The notes below the pieces were generated by a model. It was not told the DNA's origin. It ran no database searches and was given only the letters and a program-made list of their open reading frames with translations. A program made the translations under genes and the position numbers. Shown piece by piece: positions 8,627 to 16,285 of a stretch of 64,000 bases of DNA. How positions within the stretch are numbered: position 1 is the first letter of the stretch; the number at the start of each line of letters is the position of its first letter. The DNA is from Ulvibacterium sp965228935 (GTDB taxonomy: Bacteria > Bacteroidota > Bacteroidia > Flavobacteriales > Flavobacteriaceae): the NCBI RefSeq assembly GCF_965228935.1, contig NZ_OZ245846.1:3224001-3288000 (forward strand), written 5' to 3'.

Positions 8627-9133
8627 TTAGGCCAATTGCCTCCTACATTTTTTGATAAGCTTCAGGGCCCAATCGTAGTGACTGGAAGTAGCTGAAATAA
8701 GGTAAGCTCCCAAAGATGTGGATCCGGTCCATGGATAATACTTTTTTTCAAAGAGTTCCTCTTCCGTATGCCTAGCAATAATCTCCTGTAAATCCTCAAA
8801 GGACCCTTCTAGGGACTCCTTTACTACCTTTAAGTCCACATTGCTATAGGTGTACTGTATTTTTCGGTTGAGTTCCGGCACGGTTTTCCAAGTGTAGCCC
8901 TTGCCGGGCATATCCGGTATTTTACCGGACATACCCACTTTGTACCATTCCAGCATCATTAAGTGCCAATGATGAAGGTGTGCCAGCACATCCCGAATAT
9001 TTCGATTTAAATATTCCGGAGGAAATTCGTTTTCCAGTTCTTCCCTAGGTATGTATCTAATGAAATTCAATAGGTTCTTGTAGTTGGCCTTGCTCAATTC
9101 CAAAAGCTCCTTTTTGGTTCTGGGTCTTGGCAT
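8627..9133 (-). CDS. ClbS/DfsB family protein
   Basis: 168 residues, a four-helix DinB-like bundle with the family features: basic start (MPRPRTKKELLE), the DVLAHLHHWHLMMLEWY helix and a TGSTSLGAYLISATSSHYDWA-like late helix. ClbS protects DNA from the genotoxin colibactin, and related proteins have unknown substrates. An operator and -7 box lie upstream (9203-9245), putting the gene in the same regulon as the AlkD-like glycosylase. A general DNA- or electrophile-protection role is inferred. Confidence 0.8.
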   Translation of the reverse strand: MPRPRTKKELLELSKANYKNLLNFIRYIPREELENEFPPEYLNRNIRDVLAHLHHWHLMMLEWYKVGMSGKIPDMPGKGYTWKTVPELNRKIQYTYSNVDLKVVKESLEGSFEDLQEIIARHTEEELFEKKYYPWTGSTSLGAYLISATSSHYDWALKLIKKCRRQLA

Positions 9134-9202
9134 AACGGTTCATTTTAGGATGTAACGGTCAAAAGCACACGAAACTGTAATTCGGTTCTTCATTGGGAAA
9201 CA

Positions 9203-9245
9203 TAAAAATAGCTTCCAAAATAGTAGGGATAAATGATTTTTGTCA
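9203..9245 (-). promoter_or_regulatory. Regulon operator 3 and promoter for the ClbS-like gene
   Basis: The operator TGATTTTTGTCA (9234-9245) is followed on the minus strand, after 23 bases, by TATTTTTA (9203-9210; 7 of 8 to TAnnTTTG). The leader to the ATG at 9133 would be about 65 bases, longer than at the other sites. Confidence 0.7.
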
Positions 9246-9368
9246 TTGTTGTGCCTTGGCAATGGAAACTTTCCGACTTAGGAATAAAAAGGGTGGTAAG
9301 GCTATACGGTAGGCAAACACCGGATCCGCCGAAACTACTTAATGGAATTGAAATATTTTCGGATAAAC

Positions 9369-9411
9369 TGACCAAAGTCATTTAAATTGTACTTCCTTCA
9401 AATTATTTTTG
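9369..9411 (+). promoter_or_regulatory. Regulon operator 4 and promoter with no protein gene downstream
   Basis: The operator TGACCAAAGTCA (9369-9380) is perfect in its TGAC/GTCA halves. A perfect -7 box TATTTTTG (9404-9411) follows after exactly 23 bases. The start of transcription is expected near 9416. No recognisable coding sequence follows; a terminator-like hairpin lies 145-180 bases downstream. Confidence 0.75.
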
Positions 9412-9415
9412 GGCA

Positions 9416-9593
9416 TTAAACACGAATATTTCTAGATAGTTAAAAGGATAAGCAGGAATCGGTAGTGTTCCAAGGTTTTGTAAATGGCATATACGTTTCA
9501 GCGATGGAAGTATGTACGGTATTGCTACCTGCGTCCATGAACACTTACGATACTGCAATAAAGACCGGGATGCTTGCCGTACCCCGGTCTTTT
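9416..9593 (+). ncRNA. Candidate regulated small RNA, about 180 nt
   Basis: The unit is defined by the operator/promoter at 9369-9411 and the hairpin at 9560-9593. Two short reading frames occur inside, one of 18 codons from 9484 and one of 27 codons from 9537; they overlap in ATGA. Neither resembles a known peptide and the second runs through the hairpin, so a non-coding RNA is preferred. The strand, start and end are predictions. The rest of the 9134-9813 gap (before 9203 and 9594-9746) holds nothing I recognise. Confidence 0.5.
9560..9593 (+). terminator. Hairpin terminator of the candidate small RNA
   Basis: A perfect 10-bp stem, AAAGACCGGG (9560-9569) with CCCGGTCTTT (9583-9592), encloses a 13-base loop. 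The T tail is short and mostly inside the stem (TCTTTTG), so termination may be partial and read-through into hpf is possible. Confidence 0.6.
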
Positions 9594-9746
9594 GATGAAT
9601 CCCCATTGGTTCCAAAATAGATTCTAAAGTTATAAGGGAAATGTAATGAAGGCGTATCCTAAGAATACAATGGAAGTTCATTGCTCTTTTTGTTCATCAA
9701 TGTATGGTCTCGTTGCCCAGATTCCTATGGATTAGATTTGAAATAC

Positions 9747-9789
9747 TGATTTTTATCATGATTTAAATCGAGCCATAGCTCTAGCTTTA
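9747..9789 (+). promoter_or_regulatory. Regulon operator 5 and promoter for hpf-usp
   Basis: The operator TGATTTTTATCA (9747-9758) is followed after 23 bases by TAGCTTTA (9782-9789; 7 of 8). A second near-perfect copy, TGATTTAAATCG (9759-9770), abuts it. A perfect -7 box TAGATTTG lies upstream (9733-9740) and another, TAAATTTG, downstream (9799-9806), so more than one start may exist. Confidence 0.75.
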
Positions 9790-9813
9790 GGGTAACTATA
9801 AATTTGATTTGTA

Positions 9814-10113
9814 ATGACTATTGATGTTCAATTTATCCAAATGCCTACTAGTGAGGCCATGGAAGCATTGGTTTCCAAAAAGTTAAATACACTTGCCAGA
9901 AAATATGACTGGATTATCAGGGCCCAGGTCCAGTTTAAACAAGAAAAAGATCCTACCGGTAAAGGAAAGATTTGTGAAATGGAGCTCAGTGCCCCAGGCC
10001 CAAGGATTTTTGCAAAATCCGATGAAGATGACTTTGAAAAGGCGGCTGCTTCCACTATTAAGGAACTGGAAAAGCAATTGAGCAAGAGAAAATCCACTTT
10101 TCAAAAACATTAG
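9814..10113 (+). CDS. hpf: Ribosome hibernation promoting factor, short form
   Basis: 99 residues, matching the S30AE (HPF/RaiA) domain: first strand TIDVQFIQMP, the basic middle helix and strand, and the acidic segment KSDEDDFEKAAASTIKELEKQL near the end. Short HPF binds the 30S decoding region and supports 70S inactivation or 100S formation in starved cells. The long-form dimerisation domain is absent. It leads a two-gene unit with a universal stress protein and has a regulon operator, fitting induction in stasis. Confidence 0.85.
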   Translation: MTIDVQFIQMPTSEAMEALVSKKLNTLARKYDWIIRAQVQFKQEKDPTGKGKICEMELSAPGPRIFAKSDEDDFEKAAASTIKELEKQLSKRKSTFQKH

Positions 10114-10147
10114 GAAGTATGAACCGCATTTTTGATACTGGACGTAG

Positions 10148-10984
10148 ATGAACAAGATTCTGGTACCCATAGATTTTTCGGAATGTTCCGCCCATGCATT
10201 GGAGGTGGCCGCCACTTTGGCCAAGGAATCGGGAGCGAGTATCCTGGTACTTCATATGTTGGGACTATCGGAGGCTATCCTTACCAAGAACGAGGCCCAG
10301 GAATTTATGGAGGCCAAGTTTTATATGATGCTCACCAAAAAAAGGTTTGCCGAATTTTTGGACAAGGAATATCTGAAGGGTATCAGAGTGATGGAGATTG
10401 TACAGAACTATAAGATTTTTGAAGAGCTGAACAAGGTGGCGCTTGAACAAAATGTCGATTTAATCGTAATGGGTTCGCATGGGACGGGTGGTCTGGCAAA
10501 ATTTTTTGTAGGTTCCAACACAGAAAAGGTAGTACGGACTTCGAGTGTCCCCGTACTTGTTATAAAGGAGCGCATTCAAGATTTTAAAGTGGACAAAGTC
10601 GTTTTTGCCTGTGATTTTAAGATAGAGGGCGTACCGGCTTACCATAGGGCCCTACAAATGTTCAGACCTTGGAATGCGGAGGTATTTCCGGTATACATCA
10701 ACTTGCCCCATGTCCATTTTAAGAGTTCGGAGGAGATAGCCCGAGAAAAAGATTCGTTTTTACGTGTAGCACATCACGGGGATGTTCCTGGCCATATACA
10801 GGTAACACATCGGAACGATTATAGCACGGAAGAGGGCCTGTATAATTATGCCGAGGAACGTGGTGCGGACTTGATTGCCATTCCTACCCACGGCCGTAGG
10901 GGTCTATCCCATTTTTTTCAGGGGAGTATTGGGGAGGATTTGGCCAATCGTGCCAGTTTACCGGTTATGACCTTTAAAATCTAG
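10148..10984 (+). CDS. Tandem universal stress protein, both domains intact
   Basis: 278 residues with two UspA domains. The first has the start MNKILVPIDFSECSAHAL and an ATP-binding loop near residues 108-125 (GSHGTGG...GSNTEKV). The second also keeps a Gly-rich loop near the C-terminus (HGRRGLSHFFQGSIGED). This separates it from the five usp genes at 21-25.5 kb, whose second domains have lost the loop. It begins 34 bases after hpf and is probably expressed from the hpf promoter. The protein is cytoplasmic, and the target is unknown. Confidence 0.9.
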   Translation: MNKILVPIDFSECSAHALEVAATLAKESGASILVLHMLGLSEAILTKNEAQEFMEAKFYMMLTKKRFAEFLDKEYLKGIRVMEIVQNYKIFEELNKVALEQNVDLIVMGSHGTGGLAKFFVGSNTEKVVRTSSVPVLVIKERIQDFKVDKVVFACDFKIEGVPAYHRALQMFRPWNAEVFPVYINLPHVHFKSSEEIAREKDSFLRVAHHGDVPGHIQVTHRNDYSTEEGLYNYAEERGADLIAIPTHGRRGLSHFFQGSIGEDLANRASLPVMTFKI

Positions 10985-10999
10985 AAGATGTTTTAGGAT

Positions 11000-11407
11000 C
11001 TATTCCTGCTTCAGCAACAATTTTAGTTTAGAAAGGAGAACAAGTTCGGACTTATTGGCGCCCGCAAAGGAAACAGCAATGGCCCTGGCCGTCCTATAGA
11101 TTTGTTCACGTATTTTTTTTGTAAATAAGGAACGGTGTTCCTTGAAGAAATACTTGAACTCCATGAAGTAGGTATCACCATCCGATTCTTCATTTTGCAA
11201 CCAATCAAATACAATTTCAATTTGATATGCGGCATCGGTACCAAATTCGTCCTCTGTATCGTCTACATCCAACCACTGTTCGCGTACGGCTTCCCGTAAC
11301 GCCATTACTTCCCTGGGCCTTACATTTTTGTCCGCCATGGCAACGGCATAGAAAAGCTTGCCCAAGTTTTGGTACATTTCGTTCTGAATATTTTCCTGAT
11401 ACGACAT
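11000..11407 (-). CDS. TerB-like helical protein
   Basis: About 135 residues from the ATG at 11407 (MSYQENIQNEMYQNLGKLFY). A longer frame reaches 11443 but adds 12 unconvincing residues. The segment YAVAMADKNVRPREVMALREAV resembles the TerB-like fold, in which acidic helices bind metal and associate with membrane stress complexes. The match is by eye, and the family is broad. It is convergent with the usp gene. No copy of the regulon operator lies upstream. Confidence 0.55.
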   Translation of the reverse strand: MSYQENIQNEMYQNLGKLFYAVAMADKNVRPREVMALREAVREQWLDVDDTEDEFGTDAAYQIEIVFDWLQNEESDGDTYFMEFKYFFKEHRSLFTKKIREQIYRTARAIAVSFAGANKSELVLLSKLKLLLKQE

Positions 11408-11592
11408 AGGATCCAATTTTAGAAATACATATAATGGTCGCAACTATTTGGTTGGGAATCCGGCGAAATTAAAGAAAATGCTCGCAATTTTCCAATTTCA
11501 GTTTTTGTAACGGAGCCTTGGTTTTCATAAGGGTCATTTCATACTTTTGGGAATAGGGGGTTCAAATTATTTGATAAACAATTCTTTCGAAA

Positions 11593-11635
11593 TGATAAAT
11601 ATCAGCAAGATTCATTTTTTATTTGCCTTGATTTG
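11593..11635 (+). promoter_or_regulatory. Regulon operator 6 and promoter for the ROK kinase
   Basis: The operator TGATAAATATCA (11593-11604) is followed after 23 bases by TTGATTTG (11628-11635; 7 of 8). The start of transcription is expected near 11640, leaving a leader of about 14 bases to ATG 11654. The preceding gap (11444-11592) shows nothing else. Confidence 0.78.
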
Positions 11636-11653
11636 CAGCAAACTTATACCGTA

Positions 11654-12610
11654 ATGGCAAAAGGGAAAAATAAGGCGGTTTGGGGCATAGACATTGGAGG
11701 TACCTATACCAAGGTAGGCCTGGTTACCGAAGAAGGCGAAATTTTGGCTTCCAAAGAGTTTAGAACGGGTGCCAGGGAGCCTTTTTCTGTTTTTATGGAA
11801 AACTTGGAGCGGGAAATCAAGGGCTTAAAATCCGAAGTCACGGAACTACCCGAAATTGTGGCCATAGGAGTAGGGGCTCCCAATGCCAATTCCCTTACCG
11901 GAAATATAGAATACCCGCCCAACCTCAAATGGGGAGATATTATTCCCCTGGTAAAATCTATAGAAAAGGTTTTTGATTTGCCGGTTACCATCGCCAACGA
12001 TGCCAATGCGGCCGCTTTGGGTCATTTAAAATTTGGCCCTGCCAAAGAAATGAGGAATTTTGTGGCGCTTACGTTGGGAACAGGCCTTGGAAGCGGTATT
12101 ATCGTAAACGGTAAACTCTTATTGGGGGCACATGCCATGGCGGCGGAACTGGGCCATGTGAATGTGGATCCCAATGGCAGACATTGTAATTGCGGTTTGC
12201 AGGGTTGCCTGGAGACCTACGCCTCGGTAACCGGGATAAAGCGGACTGTTTTTGAACTTCTAGCCGATATGACCGAGGATTCGCCATTGCGAGGGGTCAG
12301 TTTTGACGAAATGACCGGAATAATGATTGCGGATGCGGCCTTGGAAGGTGATCCCGTGGCCTTGGAGGCTTTTGAACGAACCGGCTTTACCCTGGGCAAT
12401 AAGATGGCGGACATAGCCGCTCATCTTGATCCCGAAGCAATAATCCTTTCCGGGGGACTTAGCAAAGCAGGGGATATTCTATTGAATCCTACCATTGCCA
12501 GTATGGAACATAACCTTTTTAACGCTTACCGAAATAAGATAAAGGTGTTGATCTACAATGCACCCAGCACCCATTCCGTTTTGGGGCCGGCAGCATTGGC
12601 CTTGTCATAA
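11654..12610 (+). CDS. ROK family sugar kinase (glucokinase-like)
   Basis: 318 residues from ATG 11654; an in-frame TTG at 11633 overlaps the promoter box and is rejected. The N-terminal phosphate loop (WGIDIGGTYTKVG), the catalytic Asp region (NDANAAALG), the ROK zinc motif (HCNCGLQGC) and its preceding His (ELGHVNV) are present. There is no DNA-binding domain, so it is an enzyme, probably a glucose or related hexose kinase. Its regulon operator links glucose phosphorylation, perhaps of glucose freed from storage polymer, with the stress response (inference). Confidence 0.88.
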   Translation: MAKGKNKAVWGIDIGGTYTKVGLVTEEGEILASKEFRTGAREPFSVFMENLEREIKGLKSEVTELPEIVAIGVGAPNANSLTGNIEYPPNLKWGDIIPLVKSIEKVFDLPVTIANDANAAALGHLKFGPAKEMRNFVALTLGTGLGSGIIVNGKLLLGAHAMAAELGHVNVDPNGRHCNCGLQGCLETYASVTGIKRTVFELLADMTEDSPLRGVSFDEMTGIMIADAALEGDPVALEAFERTGFTLGNKMADIAAHLDPEAIILSGGLSKAGDILLNPTIASMEHNLFNAYRNKIKVLIYNAPSTHSVLGPAALALS

Positions 12611-12623
12611 CGATAGCAAAAAA

Positions 12624-13073
12624 TCAGCGTTGTAACAAATGCTCCAAATGTTCACTATCCAAAACGTGCTCCGTTAATGTAAACACTTTTTTCCTGTTTT
12701 CCCGGACGCCCTTTATAAATTGGGAAATATGATCCTCCAATTCTTCGTGCTCAGTACGGAATTCATGGGCATTATTCTTAAATGGCTCTTCCATGATATT
12801 GGCCAAATGGGAAAGGTGCTCCTTTATCTTGCTTAAAAGGTCATTGCAGGTTTTGGAATCACCCAGGATACTTTGTCCTAGATTCCTTACAGCATCCAGA
12901 TTTTCCTCTTTGGTAATCCAGATGAAGTATCGCTGCAAAAGCTTATGCAAAAATTTTAAATCGTCCCTATAAAAAAGTAGGTCGGACTTCCAGTGCTCTG
13001 TTAGCACATAAAGTTCCTGCCAGTCCGTATTCCTTATGTAGTCCCCTTTTGGCCTGCTTCGAAAATTTCCCAT
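12624..13073 (-). CDS. Unnamed helical stress-island protein, copy A
   Basis: 149 residues, predicted to be all-helical and rich in charged heptads; no signal peptide or membrane helix. I do not recognise a named family. It shares with the genes at 17981, 26067 and 27150 an N-terminal pattern W-x-S-x-L-x-F-x-x-D-x-L-x-F-L-x-x-L-L-x-x-Y (here from WKSDLLFYRDD) followed by about 90 helical residues, with a central H/E pair around KIKEHLSHL. The shape suggests a four-helix bundle. It is transcribed from its own regulon operator (13096-13138). Confidence 0.75.
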   Translation of the reverse strand: MGNFRSRPKGDYIRNTDWQELYVLTEHWKSDLLFYRDDLKFLHKLLQRYFIWITKEENLDAVRNLGQSILGDSKTCNDLLSKIKEHLSHLANIMEEPFKNNAHEFRTEHEELEDHISQFIKGVRENRKKVFTLTEHVLDSEHLEHLLQR

Positions 13074-13095
13074 GGTCTTGCTTTTTTAGATTACT

Positions 13096-13138
13096 TAAAA
13101 ATAGGGAAGATGGTATATGATTAATATGACTTTTGTCA
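13096..13138 (-). promoter_or_regulatory. Regulon operator 7 and promoter for helical protein A
   Basis: The operator TGACTTTTGTCA (13127-13138) is followed on the minus strand, after 23 bases, by TATTTTTA (13096-13103; 7 of 8). The leader to ATG 13073 would be about 18 bases. On the plus strand a box TACATTTA (13181-13188) lies 55.5 bases from the operator centre, close to a class I activator spacing, and could serve the cyclase gene. Confidence 0.75.
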
Positions 13139-13192
13139 GGGTAGTCATCTTAGTTTCCAGTGACCTACTCTTTATTTTTTTACATTTAGCGC

Positions 13193-14305
13193 ATGCTTCA
13201 TCCAAAGTATAAACGATATTTTAGGCAAACCTTGGCTTTTGGACTCATATGGTTGGCATTTGGTCTTATTTATGTACTTCTGGAGAAAGGTATTTTGGGT
13301 AGACTTACGATATACCCGAGCACCGGGGTGGAGTATGATTTTAAAAACGCCCTGATTCATGTTGGCATAGGAAGCTTTTTAGCCGGTTTGATTCAGGGGT
13401 GGATCGAGGTCACATGGCTGAGAAAGCATTTTGCAAAGAATAGATTTTGGGTGAAAATTTTATTTAAAAGTGCTTTCTACCTTCTGTTTCTTACGTTGTT
13501 CCTGATTTTATTGGCATTGATAACCAATGCACGCCGCCTTGGGATACCTATTTATGATCCGATAGCCTTTGAAAATGTATCGCAGTTCATAAGGAGTTTT
13601 GCATTCTGGAGCGTAATTATTTATGCAGCTGCCGGTTTGGATGTGGCATTATTCTATTCGGAGGCAAACGCTCACTTAGGGAATGGAGCGATCTATAACT
13701 ATGCCCTGGGCAAATATCATAAACCCAAGCAGGAGACACGGATTTTTATGTTCCTGGACATGAAATCCTCAACATCCATTGCCGAAAAGTTGGGACATTT
13801 GGAATACTTCACCCTTCTGAAAATGTATTATGCGGATATGACAAATCCCATTTTAGAGACCCTAGGAGAGATTTATCAATATGTTGGGGATGAAATAGTA
13901 GTGACCTGGTCTCTAAAGAACGGATTGTACCATAATAACTGTTTGGAGTGTTTTCGTAAAATAGACAACAGATTCAAGAAAAGAAATGCATATTATTGGA
14001 AACGGTTTGGCGTAGTCCCAAGTTTTAAGGCGGGCTATCATGTAGGAGAGGTTACCGTAGGGGAAATCGGGATTATAAAAAAAGATATCATCTATACTGG
14101 AGATATATTGAATACAACATCACGCATTCAAGAGGAATGTAATGTATATAATGCCAAAACTTTGATTTCGAATGATTTGCTGAAGCTACTTTCCCAAAAC
14201 GATACTTTTTTGTTTACCAAAATCGGCAATCTGATTTTGAAAGGAAAAACAGAGGCCATTGAACTGTTCCGTATGGATTTCGATTCATCCCCTTCCAAGG
14301 GCTAG
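13193..14305 (+). CDS. Membrane class III adenylate cyclase
   Basis: 370 residues. Four membrane helices fall at about 12-30, 53-70, 88-110 and 136-154, followed by a class III cyclase domain. All key residues are visible: metal Asp189 (FLDMKSST) and Asp233 (YVGDEIV), the adenine-selecting Lys279 (SFKAGY) and Asp304 (YTGDILN), and transition-state Asn307 and Arg311. It should make cAMP at the inner membrane. No sensor domain other than the membrane part is present. A cAMP-binding effector was not found nearby: the Crp-type protein at 19908 lacks the usual cAMP contacts. Confidence 0.85.
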   Translation: MLHPKYKRYFRQTLAFGLIWLAFGLIYVLLEKGILGRLTIYPSTGVEYDFKNALIHVGIGSFLAGLIQGWIEVTWLRKHFAKNRFWVKILFKSAFYLLFLTLFLILLALITNARRLGIPIYDPIAFENVSQFIRSFAFWSVIIYAAAGLDVALFYSEANAHLGNGAIYNYALGKYHKPKQETRIFMFLDMKSSTSIAEKLGHLEYFTLLKMYYADMTNPILETLGEIYQYVGDEIVVTWSLKNGLYHNNCLECFRKIDNRFKKRNAYYWKRFGVVPSFKAGYHVGEVTVGEIGIIKKDIIYTGDILNTTSRIQEECNVYNAKTLISNDLLKLLSQNDTFLFTKIGNLILKGKTEAIELFRMDFDSSPSKG

Positions 14306-14336
14306 GAAACCGTTACTTCAATGGTCCATAGAAACC

Positions 14337-15020
14337 TTACGAACTTAAAATCCGTCCATCACCCATTTCGATGATTCTGTCCGTTTTCTCGGCAAAATCG
14401 GTATCATGGGTCACGATTAACAAGGATAAATTACGTTCTTGTGCCAATGATTTAAAGATATCCATGACGTTCTCGGAATTATGGCTGTCCAGATTGCCCG
14501 TAGGTTCATCCCCCATGATAATGGCAGGGTCATTGATCAAGGCCCGTGCTATGGCCACACGTTGCTTTTGACCCCCGGAGATACGGGAAGCCAGTTTTTT
14601 GGCCTGGTCATCAATATGGAGCAATTTCAATTTCTCCATGGCATCATGCTCTATTTCCTGCAAGGATTTTAGCCCCAGTTTTTTGGCCGGTAGCATCACG
14701 TTCTCCAAGACGGTAAATTCGGATAGGAGATAGTGGAACTGGAAAACAAAACCGATATTCTGGTTACGGATCTTGGCCAATTCCTCATGATGCTTGCCCG
14801 TTACCTTTTCCCCGTTCAAAAAGAGCTCTCCTTCGTAATCCGTATCCATAGTGGATAGGATGTAGAGCAGCGTGGATTTTCCACAACCCGATTTTCCCAT
14901 GATGGAGACGAATTCCCCATTTTTAATGCTAAAAACAATATCCTTAAGCACATGGAACAAAACAGGTTCCCTAAAATATTTGTTGATACCCCTGGCCTCC
15001 AAAATATTTTCCGTTCCCAT
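14337..15020 (-). CDS. ABC transporter ATPase, LolD/MacB type
   Basis: 227 residues with Walker A (GKSGCGKST), the signature (SGGQKQR), Walker B (IIMGDEPTGNLD) and the H-loop His (VTHDTDFA). The EPTGNLDS run is characteristic of the MacB/LolD/FtsE group, which powers mechanical extraction and not pore transport. It is the last gene of a three-gene unit with an FtsX-like permease and a membrane fusion protein. Confidence 0.93.
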   Translation of the reverse strand: MGTENILEARGINKYFREPVLFHVLKDIVFSIKNGEFVSIMGKSGCGKSTLLYILSTMDTDYEGELFLNGEKVTGKHHEELAKIRNQNIGFVFQFHYLLSEFTVLENVMLPAKKLGLKSLQEIEHDAMEKLKLLHIDDQAKKLASRISGGQKQRVAIARALINDPAIIMGDEPTGNLDSHNSENVMDIFKSLAQERNLSLLIVTHDTDFAEKTDRIIEMGDGRILSS

Positions 15021-15022
15021 GG

Positions 15023-16285
15023 CTACTGTCCTCTTATAATTTCGACCGGATCTATTTTTTGGGCCTTTCTTGCCGGAAGATACCCTGCCAAGAATGTGGA
15101 TGCCATGGCGAAGGTAATTCCAATGACATAGTATCCCGGATTGTAATTTACAGGAAAGGTCTTTATGGTAGGCAATGCCTCTGTCTCAAACGGTAAGTTA
15201 TCAATGACCACGGATATCCCATAACCTATGAAGAGCCCTAAAATACCGCCTACCAGACCAATTAGTATGGCTTGGCTGATAAAAATGTATTTTACATCCC
15301 TTCCGGAAAACCCCGTCGCCTTTAAGATGGCAATATCGTTCATCTTCTCATAAATGAGCATATTAAGGATGTTGTAGATTCCAAATCCGGCAACGATCAA
15401 GAGTGTAATAGAGACGGCATAGGTAATAAGGTTCCGAATGGCCGTACCTGTTTCAAATTGGGCATTGGCCGTCTTAATGTCCACTGCGGTGAGTCCAAAC
15501 TGTCTTTCAATTTGATGGGCCATAGGGATCGCATCCTCAATATCGTGCAACTTTACATTGATGTCCGTAAAGTAATTTCTGGGTTCCCCCAGAATGCGCT
15601 GCGCTGTTTTTAAATTGGCAAAGCTTTGTACATTGTCCAACTCGGCGAGGCCGCTTTGATAAATGCCTACGATCTTTAAAGGGAAAAGATCGCCTCCGAC
15701 CGTACTTATCTGAACGGTATTGCCCACATTCAAGGACATTTTTTTGGCCACCCCGGCACCTATGAGAATTCCGTTGTCCAGATTATCCAAAGCTTCCGGG
15801 CTTCCCTCTACTACATATTGTCCAAAGTTAAAAAGTCGTACTTCTTCCAGGACATCAATGCCCACAAGGTTTCCTCCCAGTTCAATAGAACCGGAGATGT
15901 AGAATATTTGGGCCTGCAATTGGGGAATGGCTCCTTTTACTTTGGGATTTTTGTTCAGTTGGTCCATAAGCGGTAGGGCATTATGGATTTTTCTTTGGGT
16001 GAACTTGGGTTTTATGGAACGAACCTTGGTAAAACTGTTTTTGATTTTATTATAGAGATCCACCGGTTGCCTTTCCGATGGTTTTATTTCGTTATAAATG
16101 TGTACATGGGGTGTACGGTCCAATATGAGACCGTCCAGGAGCCCATTAAGACCGGTCATGAAACTGACCAAAATGATAAATGTCCCGATACCGAAAGTGA
16201 CGCCCAATGCGGCAATGGCCGTTTGCTTTATCCGGGAAAGCAGATGCGTCCGGGATATGCTCAATATGACCCTCCAATTGATCAT
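15023..16285 (-). CDS. FtsX-like ABC permease (MacB/LolC type)
   Basis: 420 residues: an N-terminal membrane helix near 20-50, a large periplasmic domain (about 50-280) and three C-terminal helices including a typical FtsX core (YEKMNDIAILKATGFSGRDV between helices). It ends IDPVEIIRGQ, the usual ending of MacB-like permeases. Two bases separate it from the ATPase gene. Its start overlaps the upstream fusion-protein stop by four bases (16282-16285), implying coupled translation. Confidence 0.92.
   Translation of the reverse strand: MINWRVILSISRTHLLSRIKQTAIAALGVTFGIGTFIILVSFMTGLNGLLDGLILDRTPHVHIYNEIKPSERQPVDLYNKIKNSFTKVRSIKPKFTQRKIHNALPLMDQLNKNPKVKGAIPQLQAQIFYISGSIELGGNLVGIDVLEEVRLFNFGQYVVEGSPEALDNLDNGILIGAGVAKKMSLNVGNTVQISTVGGDLFPLKIVGIYQSGLAELDNVQSFANLKTAQRILGEPRNYFTDINVKLHDIEDAIPMAHQIERQFGLTAVDIKTANAQFETGTAIRNLITYAVSITLLIVAGFGIYNILNMLIYEKMNDIAILKATGFSGRDVKYIFISQAILIGLVGGILGLFIGYGISVVIDNLPFETEALPTIKTFPVNYNPGYYVIGITFAMASTFLAGYLPARKAQKIDPVEIIRGQ

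Noticed and set aside
9403..9681. A leftward reading frame of 92 codons opposite the candidate small RNA
   Set aside because: It resembles no known protein, crosses the hairpin and the operator-driven unit on the other strand, and has no promoter box at its start.
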